Below are positions 26,420-40,864 of a DNA stretch of 64,000 nt, piece by piece (position 1 is the stretch's first letter; every line of letters starts with the position of its first letter). The stretch spans positions 1,550,001 through 1,614,000 of the forward strand of contig JABWDB010000031.1 in assembly GCA_019614645.1 (NCBI GenBank). The letters are read 5' to 3'. The position numbers were made by a program, and so were the translations under genes. The notes below the pieces were generated by a model. It was not told where the DNA came from. It saw only the letters and a program-made list of their open reading frames with translations, and ran no database searches. This DNA is from Stratiolaelaps scimitus (taxonomy: Eukaryota; Arthropoda; Arachnida; Mesostigmata; Laelapidae).

Positions 26420-28370
26420 AGCACCATCACTCATCATCGCAACGAGAAGGGTCGCAGTGAATAGGTCGGCGGCCAGCAGGAAGGGCGGACGAACGCGAAG
26501 ACATAGCAGGACACGAACAGGACAAACCGGGACACAGGACATGAAAAGAACACATTGAGGCGCGCCTACGAATTCTTGACAAGTTGACGAAGAAATTAGC
26601 TTCGTTTGGCAAATAGCTCCGGCGGCTGGCGGTGGCAGGGACGAGACGAGGCCGAGTCGGCTGGCCTGCGGACATACTGCCTAAGTTTGCCATGGTAAGC
26701 GGCAAAAGGCAAGAGCCGAACGCGGCGGCCACACTACCAGAACTACTAGTAGTTCTGGTAGATGTAGTAAAGACCAGCACTCGTCGACGTTGTCGTTATA
26801 CGACGAAGTCTGTTGTAGACTTGTTGTTGTTGTTGCCGCCGTCGTGCCCGTTGTAGTTGTTGTTGTTGTTCGTGGCGCCCGCTCAGCTCACGAGATAAGA
26901 TGAAAGCATAGCAAAGGAGGTGGAAGTGGGACGGGGGCGTATTTGGCATGCACCATCCAGTGCGAGAGAGCCTGCCGACCAGCGACCTTGTGGAAGCCTT
27001 TGAGTTTTCCCGAAGCCGGCCGTACCGGACCCCTCGACCAGCCGACGCTACGCGGGAGAGACGACGAAGACATCGGCGTATGTGAACAGTTGTAGCAGGC
27101 GGGGTAGCAGGTTTAAACGGGGTTAGAGAGCGAATGCAGGGGGGGAGGGGAGGGGGGGAACTACAATAGGGACGAATGGAAGAGAGAAACATAGAGAGAA
27201 ACAGAGAGAGAGAGAGATTGAGAGATAATACGTTGGGAAGAGCCGAACGGAACAAGTGAAGCAGCGACTACAAAGAGACCAAAGTGCTGAACGACGTGTG
27301 GTGGTGGTGGAAGTCGCCACTGCAGTCCGAAGGTGAACGTCGAAAATGAGATCTCCGCCGCTTGTTGTTGGCTGACTTCTTCGACGAGCCTTCTCCACCT
27401 TCTTTCGCATTGACGATTCGACGAGTGTACGCCCATCTCGTGCGCGCGTGTGCTGCCCCGCGCCGCTTGTCGAGAATCGTGTATTGCTACTTTGTTAGTG
27501 CTTTGTTTGTGTTCGTTTTCATTTCATCCACTTTCTTCTTCTTCTTCTGCGCTGTCGTTTATTATTTTTGCCTCTTGAGCTTTAGCGGCTCGTTGCCGTC
27601 GACACAACATAAACAGATGCGGTGTGGGTGGCCAACTGTGCGACCCGTAATATATATCCAATGGCCTCCATTTCCCTCCCTTCTTCACTGGTCCCGCGAT
27701 CTTCGATACGCGGCGACGTCATCCCAGCCAGACACGAGACGCACTTCGGAGGCTGCGGTCTGCGGCTGAGCGGGCTCGCGACGAGTTCGCCCGGCCGAAT
27801 CGAAGAGCAACAATTTGTCGCGAGGCCGCGACTCTCCGCTGCTCGCTCCTCTTCCTTAGCGGCTTCTTGTTCCTTTGACACAAAGCAGACGGGAGCCACC
27901 GGGAGGACAGGAAATACAGCCGGCAGATAGGCGGACGGACAGATAGATCTCGGCGGGTTGATGGGCGACCAGCCAACGAAAGAGGCAAGCGAGCAGGCGA
28001 CCCAGGCGACGACTAAGTCAAGCCAGAACCTTGCGTTCGGAATAGCCGCGCTCAGGTTTGCCGCGTATGTGAGCGCACCCTTTCTTTGTAGGTGATATCG
28101 GGAAGGACTCGTAAGTCTTCCTTTCGTGGCCAACGTTTGCCATCATCATAGTCTTGGGAACGAGAGGATGGAACGCGATTTCGCCAAGGCGAAATCGCTC
28201 GCGCTATTGAGACGTTCCTACGAGGCCGTCGTCTGGATGGCGACCACAGCCGAGCGAAATGAGAAAGCTGGTGAACCCGCAGGCGGGACGCGATGCTGCC
28301 CGCGACGCCGGGCGGTGCTGGTGGTTTCGACGCGATATTGGTGTCCTCCCAAAAGTTCAAAAGCTTAAAC
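26420..28370. promoter_or_regulatory. GC- and CpG-rich block inside the large intron, possible internal promoter
   Basis: This stretch is clearly richer in G+C and in CG dinucleotides than its surroundings. It carries overlapping open frames on both strands (for example 27582-28133 minus, 183 codons, and 27362-27769 plus, 135 codons). None resembles a known family, and most are low-complexity (poly-Gln, Ser/Leu, basic). A first exon or 5' UTR of an alternative or nested transcript is possible. No TATA box, initiator or clear splice donor was assigned. Confidence 0.3.
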
Positions 28371-31077
28371 CCTTTCGGCTAAAGTAAACGACAGCGCCGT
28401 GCATCATCGGCAAGGAGGGGACATCCCGCCAGGCAAATTGGCCTGTGCAGCTGCCCTTGGATGCCGGTGGACAAAAAAATCCGAGAGAAAATGCCGGCTT
28501 CGCTTTTCTGACCACGAGAATGCTATGAGCTAGACGAAGTCGAGTAAACGTAGAACGGGGAAAAAATCATTCCTGACTCGGACGCGATACCTCAAGCTGG
28601 CTCTCGCCCTCTCTCTCTCTCTATCGGTGTTGCCATCGCGGATATCGATGGGGGCCATTTGCGGCTATGATCGTGTTGTTCCTTCAATGCCATCCTGATC
28701 GAAGGCCGGCAGTGACTTGCCTGAGATGTGGGCGTCTCTAAGGTCGATTGAGAGCTCAACGAGTCCCCCTTACCCGCTCTATTTTCCTTGCTGTCAAATC
28801 ACCGTTTTGCCTTTAGGTCTCAAATGTCATATAATTCAGGCTAGTTGCAACGCGTTGGCAGCGGCTGGTGATGCCCTGAGCCAAATGCCAAATTGATCTG
28901 CCTTCCAGGTGGTCGAGCTCAAGACTGTTCAGGCATATGTCCGAGGTGAAATTTTCTAGTCACAGCGCGAAATGAGATCGAGTGTGATGCATGCGCTGAG
29001 ACCACTACACAGAAAATAGTTACAGGATATCATATGGATCATCTCTGTGACGACGGGTGTGAGAACGCACTCGTACTCAAACCGGCGGAGACTATTTTTG
29101 AAACATAAACTATACGATAAATCAATCTGGTATTATGACGTTGTATCAATGATGTAAATATTTCTATTTCGCTGTTGGTGTTGTTGTCGTTGTGGTGCAG
29201 TCCTGTGCTTCAGAAAGGAACTCCTTACAGAAAACGAACTTCGATTTTGGCTTATGAAATGAGTTCATTTATTATCCATCTGTGAAAAGGAAACTAAAAC
29301 CTCCATTAATGCACTGAATCAGTCAAAGCACGACATTTGACGAAACAGCCCATCTACGATTATCGAATTCTAAAATGGTGATCGAATTCTAAATCGCTAT
29401 TAAATTGGAGGTTCCGGAAAGCTAAAGCGGTTAATCAAGAACCAATGTTTATGATGTCTGCCACATCGCGAATGAACTTTTCTGAAGGCGGTGGCAAAGC
29501 CGGTGGATGCAGTACAATGTAATGCTTCCTCTTCGTCAATAGATCCGCTGTCTTTGTTAAGATATAGATCGTTGAATAAATAGCACAGTAAATAAATAAA
29601 TAAACCAGGTGACGGTCGAGACCCATTCTAACATAAGATGAGAACAGATGGAGCAGGTTTCAACCCTTTGGGACTATCTGTCACACGAATTAGAAACTGT
29701 TATTTGAGGTGATATCAATGACACCGTGGTTGCAATGCAGATGACGCTCAAAGGTATCTGGGACTTATTCGTTGTCGCTTGTGGTCCCCCATTTGTCACG
29801 CTTTAGGCAGTGCCTTCCAGACTAAGCGTTATTCTCAGGCCGCCCAGGCTTTAAGGTATACGACACGTTTTCACGGAATACGGGTCAACATTTGGTCTTC
29901 GTGGGAGGTGACTTCCTTGCCTGTTCTCCGGGTCCCGCCCGCGCAAGCCATTCGTAGTTATCGCTGAACTGATTTAGAGCTGTTATAGACCGAGTTGCAG
30001 TGTGTTCCACAACGACAGCGAATTCTGCATAGGTATAATATTCATATTTCTGGTCGTAAGTCCTGAGTATGAGTCGTATTCACAACGAGCAGCGAAACAT
30101 CACACAACAGTGTGCCACTTCAGTAGCATCTGTCGTTTGTATCATCATTGTATGATTTTATCGGAGTGTCTTCACGAGCATTTGTCAAGTCCACCAAGTG
30201 ACGAGAATGTGGTCATGGACACACGCTTTCGAAGGATACATTCAATTGAGCAAGTTAATGCGAAGAGCCGGCCCCAGTCACATGTTCAATCGGCAGTAGT
30301 CACCCGGCAGTCCGCATGAGTGTTATGCATAGCTCATATATCGGAGTAGCCCACGACAAGTATTTCGATGTCTTCAGCTTGTCGGCTGATTATTCCCTTT
30401 CAGTCGTCTCGCGTCCTTCGTTTCTTAGAAGATGACCCCGGAGAACAACATGACTATGACGACAACAACGACGACGATGAACTGCACGAAAGTCCCTTTT
30501 GCTCGCAACGACTACCACCCCCGCAGAAACTACTGATGCTGCCGCTACTGCTGCTGCTGCTAGGTAGTACGATCCAGCGCTGTGCGTCGCTCCGTCTGCG
30601 TTTCGTATGCAGCACAACAGGACACGAGCAGGACGCGACAGGCCTGCGGGGGAGCTGTGAGCCTATGCCCCCATTCGCCTCTCAAACGGCAAGAGAGTCC
30701 TTCTTACCACAGCGGATGCGCAGCGCTTGTTACCGCAGTGGTGGTGGTGGTGTACCACTGGGCTCAATGAACGCTAGTGGCCTGGCCGACTGCCTCGCTC
30801 GCTGGGTGAGTGGGTGATCGATCGAGTGAACCAAGGCAAAGTTGTCTAACTCCGGTGGCTTGCGTTTGATCAAACGATTTTCAAAGATTGATCTATGTAT
30901 CTATCTAGACCAGCTATCTATCCTCGCATGCTTCGCCTGTGCCCCCCCCCGGCCTGCCAGCCGCGTCGGCGCATTGCTTTGCCGACGTGGCTCAATGCAC
31001 GCTGAGGTACCAACAACACAACGACGGCGAAAAAAACGGCGGGGCCAACCCAGGAGATCCAAAGAGAGGCGAGATGG

Positions 31078-31080
<3 letters not shown>

Positions 31081-31130
<50 letters not shown>
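31081..31130. repeat. (TA)25 microsatellite
   Basis: A pure TA run of 50 bp. Confidence 0.97.
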
Positions 31131-31132
<2 letters not shown>

Positions 31133-31786
31133 CTACCCCAGGTATATGTATGTCATTCAACTCGATGCAAAGTAGCATCCTCATAATCTGAGGTCAAAGG
31201 AGACTCCTCCCTTCGAAAGAGTGTGTACGACGCATCGACTTCGTTGCGGGGACACCACTTCCTCCTTCAATCCTGCTACCTAGAAGACTCCGGTTGGCTA
31301 CTTCGTAATTGCAACTCACTCCCATTTATCTCCCTTTCCCTGCGCTGACCTAACCTTCGAAATCGAAAATGCTCCGCACGCTTCCTGAACAGCTTTCTCG
31401 AAGCTGCGCGCGCAGTAAAGATCGTGACCTCGAGCTGCTGTTCCTGATCTGCGTCCGGATTGAGATGTTCGCCTGATCGAGCTTCAGCTGTTCGATCTGC
31501 ATAGATTGCTTGTGACATTTTTTGGTACTCCGCAATTGAAGATGCTTAAAGCGCAATTGGATAAATGTATCATTCCTCTGTGGGAACCACTTTCTTGACT
31601 TGAAGTATTTAGGAGGGCACCAAAATAAACTTTTTCCTCGACCCTGCCATGCTCAGTTCATATAATATAATTAACGCCTATAACAATTAATCACGAATGT
31701 ACATACAGTAGTTTATTTCTAGCCAACGAACTTACTGTTCCTCCCGGCGACACCGCCCTCTCGACCGGGGTCCAGATAATGACCAC

Positions 31787-32008
31787 TTGAGTGTGGATCT
31801 GTTCGCGTCTGAGATTAAAATGCTCGACCCGATTAAGGTGTCCTGTCCTTCTAGAATAAGCAAAAGGCGGCCCCGACAGGTCCTCATAGCAATACCTAAA
31901 AGGTTGAGAGCTGAGATGGCCTCTCAGATAGAGGAGCAGCTGAGGGTCAGCTCGAAAAACAATGTCCTATCGGCGGAAAATATTAAGGAAAGTGCTGCGC
32001 ATCGTTAG
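31787..32008 (+). pseudogene. Short coding-like relic related to 23870-23940
   Basis: A 73-codon frame contains the basic stretch KRRPRQVLIAIPKRLRAEMA followed by SQIEEQLRVSSKNN. The core is repeated, with changes, at 23870-23940, so it is probably part of a repeat and not a host exon. A retrotransposon ORF1-like origin is a guess. Confidence 0.3.
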
Positions 32009-35000
32009 CTGACTAGCTATTTCGATTATTCGTACCTTTGTTGATAAGGATACACAATCATTCGTACAATAATTGTGCACTTTTTACAACACACATTGTG
32101 GCGAACAGAGCCAAACACAATCCCATTCCACCGAGAAGGCTCACGACGATATTCCTTCCGTAGATGCTTCATTGCGGAACAATATTCGTATGAAACCTCA
32201 CATAAACACTGTCGTTGTTTGAAGGACAATTTGAAATGTTGGTATCAACAAATGAGCCATAACAGAAGACACGTTACAGCCTTGCGCTAAATCATCCTGT
32301 CACATTTCGAATCATTGAGCAGTCGGAGTGGCCTCCTCAAGGATAGGCTCTGGCTTTCTTCGCTTTTTAATCCACGGTATTCCTTATGTGTCGTTGTAAT
32401 AAACGAACGTTACAATAAGGAATAAGTCGATTCGTCTAGTCAAAGTTGAAATGAAAGAAACAAAAATTGAGCAGTCGGCCGTTCATGGCATGTTCATGTC
32501 GTAAACATTACTATGATATTAAATGATACTGAGTATCGGAGATGACCATAGGGCGGCCAACTATTGACGCAACTCGAATGAGTGTCTCAACCTTCATTAT
32601 CGCCGCTCCGCTGCGGTGACACCGAAGAGTTCTCGGCTCATGTTGAAGAGTGGTGGTGGTCGTTCTCGAGCACTTCTCCCCCGTGCCTGGTGTTTTATGA
32701 CGGCGCTTTCGTCACCCTTCAACGGGTTGCGAGCCCCACCCTTCTCGGCGGGATTCGCCCGCCTCTGCTCAACCCTGGAATAAATCTCTTTTGGCATTTA
32801 TTCGCTACGATTCGTGCGGCATTCTGGCGGACGTTGTATCATAGATAGGTGCGCCAGGTAGTAATGATTATGATAATAATAATAATAATAGTAATGTTAA
32901 TAACAGCGACAGCAACAACAATAATACGTATTTTATTATTATGCTGACTCGCGGACGCACTCGTGTACATGCATCCGAGCTGATTTGCGAAAATTGCTGG
33001 GGGAGGAGATACCGACCACAATTGTATGAGATGTATTTCAACTACATCCACAGTGGTCATGTGGTTCAACTGCTCCTCCTGCTAGATTAGTTGGTGTGCG
33101 TCTGACGTATGCAGCTCGTGTGCATATACTCAGCTTCACGCGATATATTGTGTGGTAAACGACTCTGTTGTGTTATATAATTAAGGTAAACTGTTATAAC
33201 ATCACGATTAAAGGGTACGTTATTATTAAAGGGCACTATCAAAGGGCAAATTATTATAACGTCACTATTGAAGGCTAATTTCCTACGGAATTCAACCAAT
33301 GTCATTGGTTCAAAAGGCAGAAATTGAAAACCACAATCCCTTAGATATATCTACTCATTTATCGCGGAAGTGCGGATGATGATGGTGATGATGAATGTCA
33401 TTGATATATAGTTACATTTTTCAAGTATATTAGATTCTTCCGGAAACCTAAGCGATGTGGAATTGAACTTTCGTAAATAATTCACGCCGTAAATCAGACT
33501 ATTGGTGTGCTGCTCATTCAATTAATATTATACATATGTTTATATTAGTATAACACATATACAGGTATACACATACACACATGTGTATATTTGTTAATAA
33601 TTGGCCCCGCTGATTACGCTAGTTTCAGATCGATGTCACTTCGTTTCGCCGTTGACTGTGCTGCCAATTGAATTTCGCGCCAATCGCGATAACTATTATA
33701 ACTGTCCCATCGGTAACATAAGCAGCTCAGTAGCTCAGAAGATCCTATTTCGTTTTAATGTATTTATTATGTATGATGGTGTTTTAATATACACAAAAAT
33801 TGGTGACGCAGTTGAGAGGCGGGGCGAACACGAGGAGCTCCAGGGCCCGGCTTGAGATCACGGCCATCCACTGTGAGGCGATAGTAGTGCCCCCTTGATT
33901 AACATCGAGGAAAAGACCTTACACAATCAGGGCATATACACTATGAAATGACTTCAACCGTTGCGTCGGTCGATGCGCTGCCATCAATCACGCTCTGTCC
34001 AGTACCACCAATAAATACGCTAATATATGAGGAAAGTGTCATTATTTCACACAGAAATACAACAACTTTTATGCAGCTAATCCATTCATAATGGTCATTT
34101 AAAGCCGTCCTTATTAGGCCACCTGTGTCCACCATCCAAGTTTGCTTGACTCATGATCACTGTGGCTACGCTCAACCAACGATATATATATTATATAAAT
34201 TCAATATTAGAATGATTTTCATCGCTACGACTACCACCGCCGCCGCCGCCAGCTTCTCCCGTGGCCATAGCGACTTGACGATTTTATCCTCTCAAATATT
34301 TTGTCTCTACTTTGCGTGGCTGCCCACGTTCACTGTGCCTCTATCGTGGGACGACCTCGTCTTCTCCAGCCTCTGCTTCGGTCTCTTTGCTCAGATGCAG
34401 AGAGATTGAGAGATAGATCGAGAGAGAGAGATAGACTATTGTTGTGTTAAAATAACAAGCAAAGCACCAGACAAAGATCTTCCTCTGTAGTTCCACTCGT
34501 TGCCTATCTCTGCCTCGAGCTATTGAGGGAGTTGACTAATGTGCTTGGCATGGCGGCGATGTTGTTGAAGTGGGACGCTAATTGTTGTTGTTGTTGTTGT
34601 TGTTGCTGCTGCTGCTGCCGCTGTAACCGATGATCTTGTCGTCACTACTGTTGTTGTTGTTGTTATGGTAGCGTACAATCGAATGATGCACAGTAGCCGC
34701 CACTGTCACCGCTCAAGCTAACGTCAAAGTGCCGTAAAGCAAAAGATCGACAGGGGGTAGGGGCGGAGGATTGCCATCGCATCCCGGTGCATGGTGGTTC
34801 GATCTAGACGAATGACAAAATCGCTATTGTTAACACGGCCAGCCTGTGCTGGCTTGTCCCACTCTACGACTGCGGTCTCCTCTTTGGCGGGCAATATCAG
34901 ATATTTCAGAGCACTGTGCGGGGATCGTAGCCACGCTTCCCTGGTACCGATGCTACTTCTGACGAAACTTCGGACTGAGTCGGAGCCACCGGTCTTCCTT

Positions 35001-35397
35001 TCTGAAGAGGTTTGCTCACTCTCTCTCTCTATCTCGTTCACAAGATGGTCGGTCTAGCTCTTCCGTACAATTTGTGTCTATGATTGTTTTTTCTATCTGG
35101 CATTGTCTCATTGCTGGTGATGGCGAACGAATTACGGGCGCAGAACGAACGCATCGTCGCTGCGAACTACTCGAATGCACAACATGGGGATATATTGAAG
35201 TCAACCGGCATTTACGTCGACTATACGGTGCACTTGACGGAAAAAGCACACATCAAATGAATTTAACGCCTTTTAATATGCCAAACAAAGGCTGCCGTGG
35301 GTAACGCTCCGCTGTCGACACTCCGCAGCGAGTTACGATCTCGTGAGGAATAAATCCAACCTAACCTCTAGCAAGGGAACAAAATACTGAGGCCCTA

Positions 35398-35399
<2 letters not shown>

Positions 35400-35442
<43 letters not shown>
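35400..35442. repeat. Compound (TC)n(TA)n microsatellite
   Basis: About 22 bp of TC is followed by about 22 bp of TA, with no interruption. Confidence 0.95.
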
Positions 35443-35443
<1 letters not shown>

Positions 35444-36112
35444 CAGCAGTAACTGTTAGCAGTCTCATATCAGTGTTTCAAGTTTGCGATGATTACGATT
35501 AAGGGCCCGCATGCACGAGATCATGTTCGCCGCCTTATAACCATTCCACACTACGGGATGTATCGATATCTCTACAAGCTTCATATAGGGAACCGCCAGC
35601 TGAAGATACATAGAGACGCCCTTCGCTAATTTGCCCGTACGACAGCCCTGTCCTGATAACGTATGCACGCGCTATTTGCTAAACGAACACGGTGTGTAGG
35701 CCTTGGAGAGTCATCGCATTTCTCAACGGAACGTTCGCCGTATGCTGACGTTCGGTGCCGTCACAATGGTTCGCCCTCGAGTATACAAGCTCGAATTTAT
35801 GCTCTTAGCAAGCGGCAGCATGTTGGAATATGCGAAAAATAGCGGGACACAGTGAAAGCTTACTTGTATGCATGCTAAATCCTTGCATATTTAAAAAACC
35901 TCCTAAATTCATTGATAGCTAATGAAATGAATTCGACTAATCGACTACCGAGGTGCAATTGCAACAATTCTGACCGACAATCGAGTCTATCTATTATAAT
36001 ATGGGCTTTGGGTACAAGGCAGTATGCTATTGACCCACGCTGAATGGATATTTAACAATTCGCAAGATTTTAGATCCCTACAGTTAGGTATAAAGATTAT
36101 TTGCCTTGTTTT

Positions 36113-36143
<31 letters not shown>

Positions 36144-39128
36144 GAATCATATATTTATTAAACATACAATAATTCGGAATTATTTCAAGGGATTCTTGGA
36201 GGGGGGGTAGCTGGGGACCGGAGCTGAGGCCGACATTGTCCCCTCCATATATATGTATATATATATATATAGGCTGACCTCAGAAAGATCGAGATATTAA
36301 ACGTTCAGGGTTTCAAACAAAGACACGCCGAACGTGTTCAGCAGGGTCAATAGTGATCGCCAACTGTCAAATTGCTCGCTCTTTCGAGTGAAATGCATCT
36401 GGTCAGAAACCTTTGCGATTTAATTTTACTTACTCTTATAAAATCAACATTCATTAATCAAAATTCACTGCCAACTAACTATTCCATAGCACTCTTAGCG
36501 GGTGCTTTCAAACGTCAACAAGTTCAGCTAAAATATCCAACATCCATTAATAGCATTATAGACGCTAGCGATTGCCACTCGGAAAATAGCCGAAATTAGT
36601 TGATTATCGAGAACCGAAATCCACCAATAATTGCTCAAACAATTGGGTGTCCATTTCAACAATGCTAACATGTTTGTACTGTCTTCTCTATATGGTCATT
36701 CCGTCACACCTATACGTTCACTATTCATAATCATCATTGTGTCATGTGACACAACTTTTTCGTTTGTCCGCTGCTGTTTGCCTTCTGTTTGTGACTTTGT
36801 CTGAGTCGCGGTGAGGATTGCTCCGCTTTCGCCGTTCCGAGTTCTCATCCGCAATCGGAACAACGATACACGATCGGTTGTGGTAAAGAAAAAGAATTCT
36901 GCTGGCGAATTTAACCTCGTGATTTAATTTTTGTCGTCGACGACGCAGTGAGCGTTCTCGATGACAACTGGGAACGCGCGCGCACGTACACTCATATACA
37001 CACACACACTCGCAAAGACACGTATCAGCCATAGTAGTGGTGGTAGTAGCAGCAGTCGTCGTAGTATGGTGATGGTAGTAATGGCAATGAACAGCTGCCT
37101 GTTGTTGGGCGGAATGATTTACCGAGATAGCGGTAGATGCCCATATATCAGCATGTTGGTCTGACTCGTCCGCGCTCAACAAACCATGTTATTACAACGA
37201 CGGTAACAGCAGCAGTAGCAGCAGCGTTAGCTCAGCCCTCAATGATTCCCTTTGCTTTCGAAGCAGCGACAGCTCGAACCACCTCTGATCGTTCCCCGTG
37301 CTGAGCGCAGCCTTGTGGTCGTTGTCTGCCGCAAGTGTTCGTCTCGACGTACGGCAACTGCACTGACAAAGGCAGAGCGAGGAGGTTTTTTCGAGACAAA
37401 ACGAACGCGGAAACAACACAGGAAGGCAAGACAAAGTTTAGCAGGACGATGATCGCGGGTCATGGTTTGCGGGTGACACAAACACTCGGGGGGGTGGGGG
37501 TGGTGGTTACGCAAGATATAACAGTGGAAGACCGAAAATGGCAGAGAGAGAAAAAGGTAGAGAGATGAGAGAGGCGAAAACTCAATGAATCGAAGGATCT
37601 TCTCTCAGTTAGATACAGATACGCATACAATACAATACTTCGATAGTAGGACGGCAGACGCGTTGCGTGTTGCCAAGGAATATCGTACCCGTAGATGGAG
37701 GCGCCCATTCGCGTGGTGACAACAAATGTCATAGATGGATGGGCCGGGGACGCTTCTTGGGGATGGCCGACGGAGCTGGGAGGGGGCCGCTATTCATGTG
37801 ACTACGAGCTGCTGACAAGCAACAAAAGCGGACGAAGCGGTGGAGTGACGCCGTTGACAGCTAAACAGTGCGGCCAATTGAAACCACGTGTTTGTCCTCT
37901 GTTAGTTCCCTGTTTTGGTGTTCACGCCGAGTGTTTCCCGTTATTATTATCATTATTAGTACTATGATTATTGTTGTTGTTGCTGTTGTTGTTGTTGATG
38001 TTGTTACTATGATTATAATCAACTGATTATCGTTCTAATCGTGACACATAACAACGGTAACGGCCAACCCGAATACACAATTATAAGTGCACCTCTATAT
38101 CGTAGTTACCCTTGATTACTTCGTCTGTCGTCTGTACACCTATAACAAACTGACGGGCATAATTCACCCCCGTGGAATTGGAGAAGTGACTGAAGATGAG
38201 ATGAGAGAGAGTGTGCTCATTCCCAGTTGACTCATGAAATTTCTAATCTCCTCCCGGCCGACTGTAATTCGCGCACTCTACCACCACCAACGGACGAGCG
38301 CACCTTCCAGGGCTAACGGCTACCGGGCAATGCACACGGCGCGATCAAAGTCGGCAACGTGGTAGACAACGGTAGCACTCGGTCGTGCACTAGGGCAATG
38401 CCGCCCGCTCGGCTGCCTACCTTGATTATAAACGGCCGCGCCACGGAACTGTATGGACCAAACGCTGTTTGCTGGCCAACGGGATCGTGCCTCATCTGGC
38501 ATTCGCTGCGTTAGCCTGACGTCCTCGAACAACTAAGGACATGAGACGATAGCGAATCATGCGGGCGGGCTCGGCCGCGGGTGGCCGACACGGACAGACA
38601 ACAAATAGTCTGGCGGCGTTTGTGGGGATCTCTGTTGCTTTTACTTCGACTGTGCTGCGACTGCAACGACGCCTAACGATGGACGATACGAAGTCTAGCG
38701 CCGTCACCGCCACCGCCGCAGCAGCACCAGCAGCAGCAGCAGAAAAGCGCTAGAAAAGAGAAGCATTGGTGTCCGATGAACGAAGCGGTCACTGACGAGC
38801 GACGATAACTACGGCGGACAGATGGTGGTCCTCCTCCTGCTACTGCTGCTGCTGCTGGTAGCGGTAATGGCGCTGGTGGTAGTGGTGGTGGTACTACTAC
38901 TAGAAGGTACCAGAGGTGAATTTGTGCAAACTGTCTGGCTCATCACCGTGATCAGCTACTGGTCACCCGTCGTCGTTCCAGCTGGTGGTCCATATGACGA
39001 CGATACGGCACCCCCTCGAGCATCCCTCTGTCAATGCGAGATGAGGGGTTGATAGATAGATAGATAGATAGAGAGAAAGGACCAACACTGGTAGGTAGAG
39101 ATAATTCGGGAGGGACGAATGTAGACGT

Positions 39129-39133
39129 TCACA

Positions 39134-39197
<64 letters not shown>

Positions 39198-39202
39198 TGT
39201 GA
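39129..39202. repeat. 74 bp palindrome: TCACACC-(TA)30-GGTGTGA
   Basis: A pure (TA)30 tract at 39136-39195 is flanked by exact inverted heptamers, TCACACC on the left and GGTGTGA on the right. A further short (TA)n run follows at about 39203-39218, and a GATA run precedes near 39053-39070. Confidence 0.95.
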
Positions 39203-40231
39203 TATATATATATATATAAGTGCGAACGCAGCCACATGAAACTGCCGACACTGTTGTAGGCCTGATCCGAGCAGAGCATCAACATTCGGGAACTTATAGG
39301 TACGCTCAAACGTGTTTAGGCCAAAATCAGGCTGAGAGTAGGTACAGCCCTTGGTACAGCTGACATCAGATGTTCGTCAGAGATATATGGTGTGACGTAT
39401 CGCGGTGCTGGGTAGTGGGTCCATCGTAAGAGCAATAGATGCGCTCTTCGACCCTTTTCGAAGATTCCAGATTGAGATCCCTATGAGAGCGGGAAGTGCA
39501 CCAAGTGATTGATTGGACTAGGTCTTACGTCACGCATGACAAGGCCAGCTATTAGGCGAGGCCTGCATGTTAGCTATAATATATATATTTGTAATTTTCT
39601 CTGCTGGATCGAGGAGAATATACAATACAGGTACAAAAGATAGATGTTACGTACGCATCACAACTGTCAATTGTTGTCCTTGTTAGCCAAGTGGCGTACA
39701 CGGGCCAGCTTGACGACAGAAATCCTTCGGGACTAAAAATTGCTCCATATGCTGGTGACCTATTGGGAAAATGTGGATCTGTCGATATGGGCGATAATGT
39801 AAGAATTAGCTGATAAAATCTCAGTCTCCACCACCGGTCATCACAATATTCAAACTGCGTTCGCGAAGTGGATTAGTTATGAACTCAATGAGTAAAATGG
39901 ACAGAATCAGCATTTTCTCGCACATTTCCTTTACGTATTGTAATTGATTAGTGCCATAATTGAAGCAACTCAATGAGCGAAAGTGCCCGCAATGATTATA
40001 TCCTTTTGCATTCGAAGTGTTTCATCGCAACGGGAGTTGAGTCCACTCTTCCTAAAGTGGTGAAGATCTACTTTTTCCGCTAATTAAGAAATTTCGTCGT
40101 TATTCATTATTTCTCTGGGGTCGCATTATTTCTAGACGTAAGCTGCAATTTTGTAAATCTCAGCAAGTTGTAATTTTGGAGGTAGAAGCATTTATTGAAA
40201 TTAACAAATATATACACTTCATATTATTGTG

Positions 40232-40276
<45 letters not shown>

Positions 40277-40831
40277 TAGACAAAAACAAGAATCGAAATT
40301 GATTGACTTAGGCCTTTTTTGCAAGGCAGGTGCGCATTTCAGGCTTCCGGCTACAGAAATAATCAATTCAATGCTGTTTAGTTACTCAGCATATATAATA
40401 TACAATAAAAGGTAATATATTACAATTAAGTGGCAAGCTGATACTATAATTTCGCATTGTTTGTGATATTTACACAAGTCGAATCATCATACGGTGCATC
40501 TGTAATTAGACCTAGGCAACGATAGACCGTTGTGAGAAGATTCGAAAATAGATGTCAATACCAGTTAAAATAAGAAAAATTCATTCGAGCCTCCTTGCGC
40601 AGAAGCACTCCAATCAGACGATATTCATAAACTTGATTTTCAGAGACATGAACGCTTTCTACGCTCTACGAATTTCTCTTATACTATTGTGATAGTACAA
40701 TAGGTGATAGTACAATGTATTATATTATATATATATAGACACCGCATATGCCATTGCTCGGTCCAGTTCAATATCGATTCAATCAAATTTCGTTAAAGAT
40801 TAGATTACGTCTTTCTTTGCTTAGTATACAT

Positions 40832-40864
<33 letters not shown>

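Larger units (their letters stand above)
28371..39128. other. Intronic stretch, microsatellites and triplet repeats
   Basis: (TA)n arrays occur at 31081-31130, 36120-36142 and 36247-36271, and a compound (TC)n(TA)n at 35400-35442. GTT/GCT triplet runs occur near 34580-34620 and 37965-38000. Imperfect AT-rich tandem units with TTAAAGGG lie near 33190-33275. GC-rich triplet-laden patches near 30370-30810 and 36740-38900 give long but low-complexity frames. No gene is recognised. Confidence 0.4.

Noticed and set aside
26746..28133. Long minus-strand frames of 169 and 183 codons
   Set aside because: They are low-complexity, overlap equally long frames on the other strand in GC-rich DNA, and have no recognisable domain.
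39687..39798. Exon-like segment with a good acceptor (TTGTCCTTGTTAG) and donor AAT|GTAAGA, encoding QVAYTGQLDDRNPSGLKIAP and more
   Set aside because: It starts in phase 2 and cannot be spliced between the phase-1 exons at 949 and 41664 without breaking the frame. The peptide does not look like a CSPG repeat.
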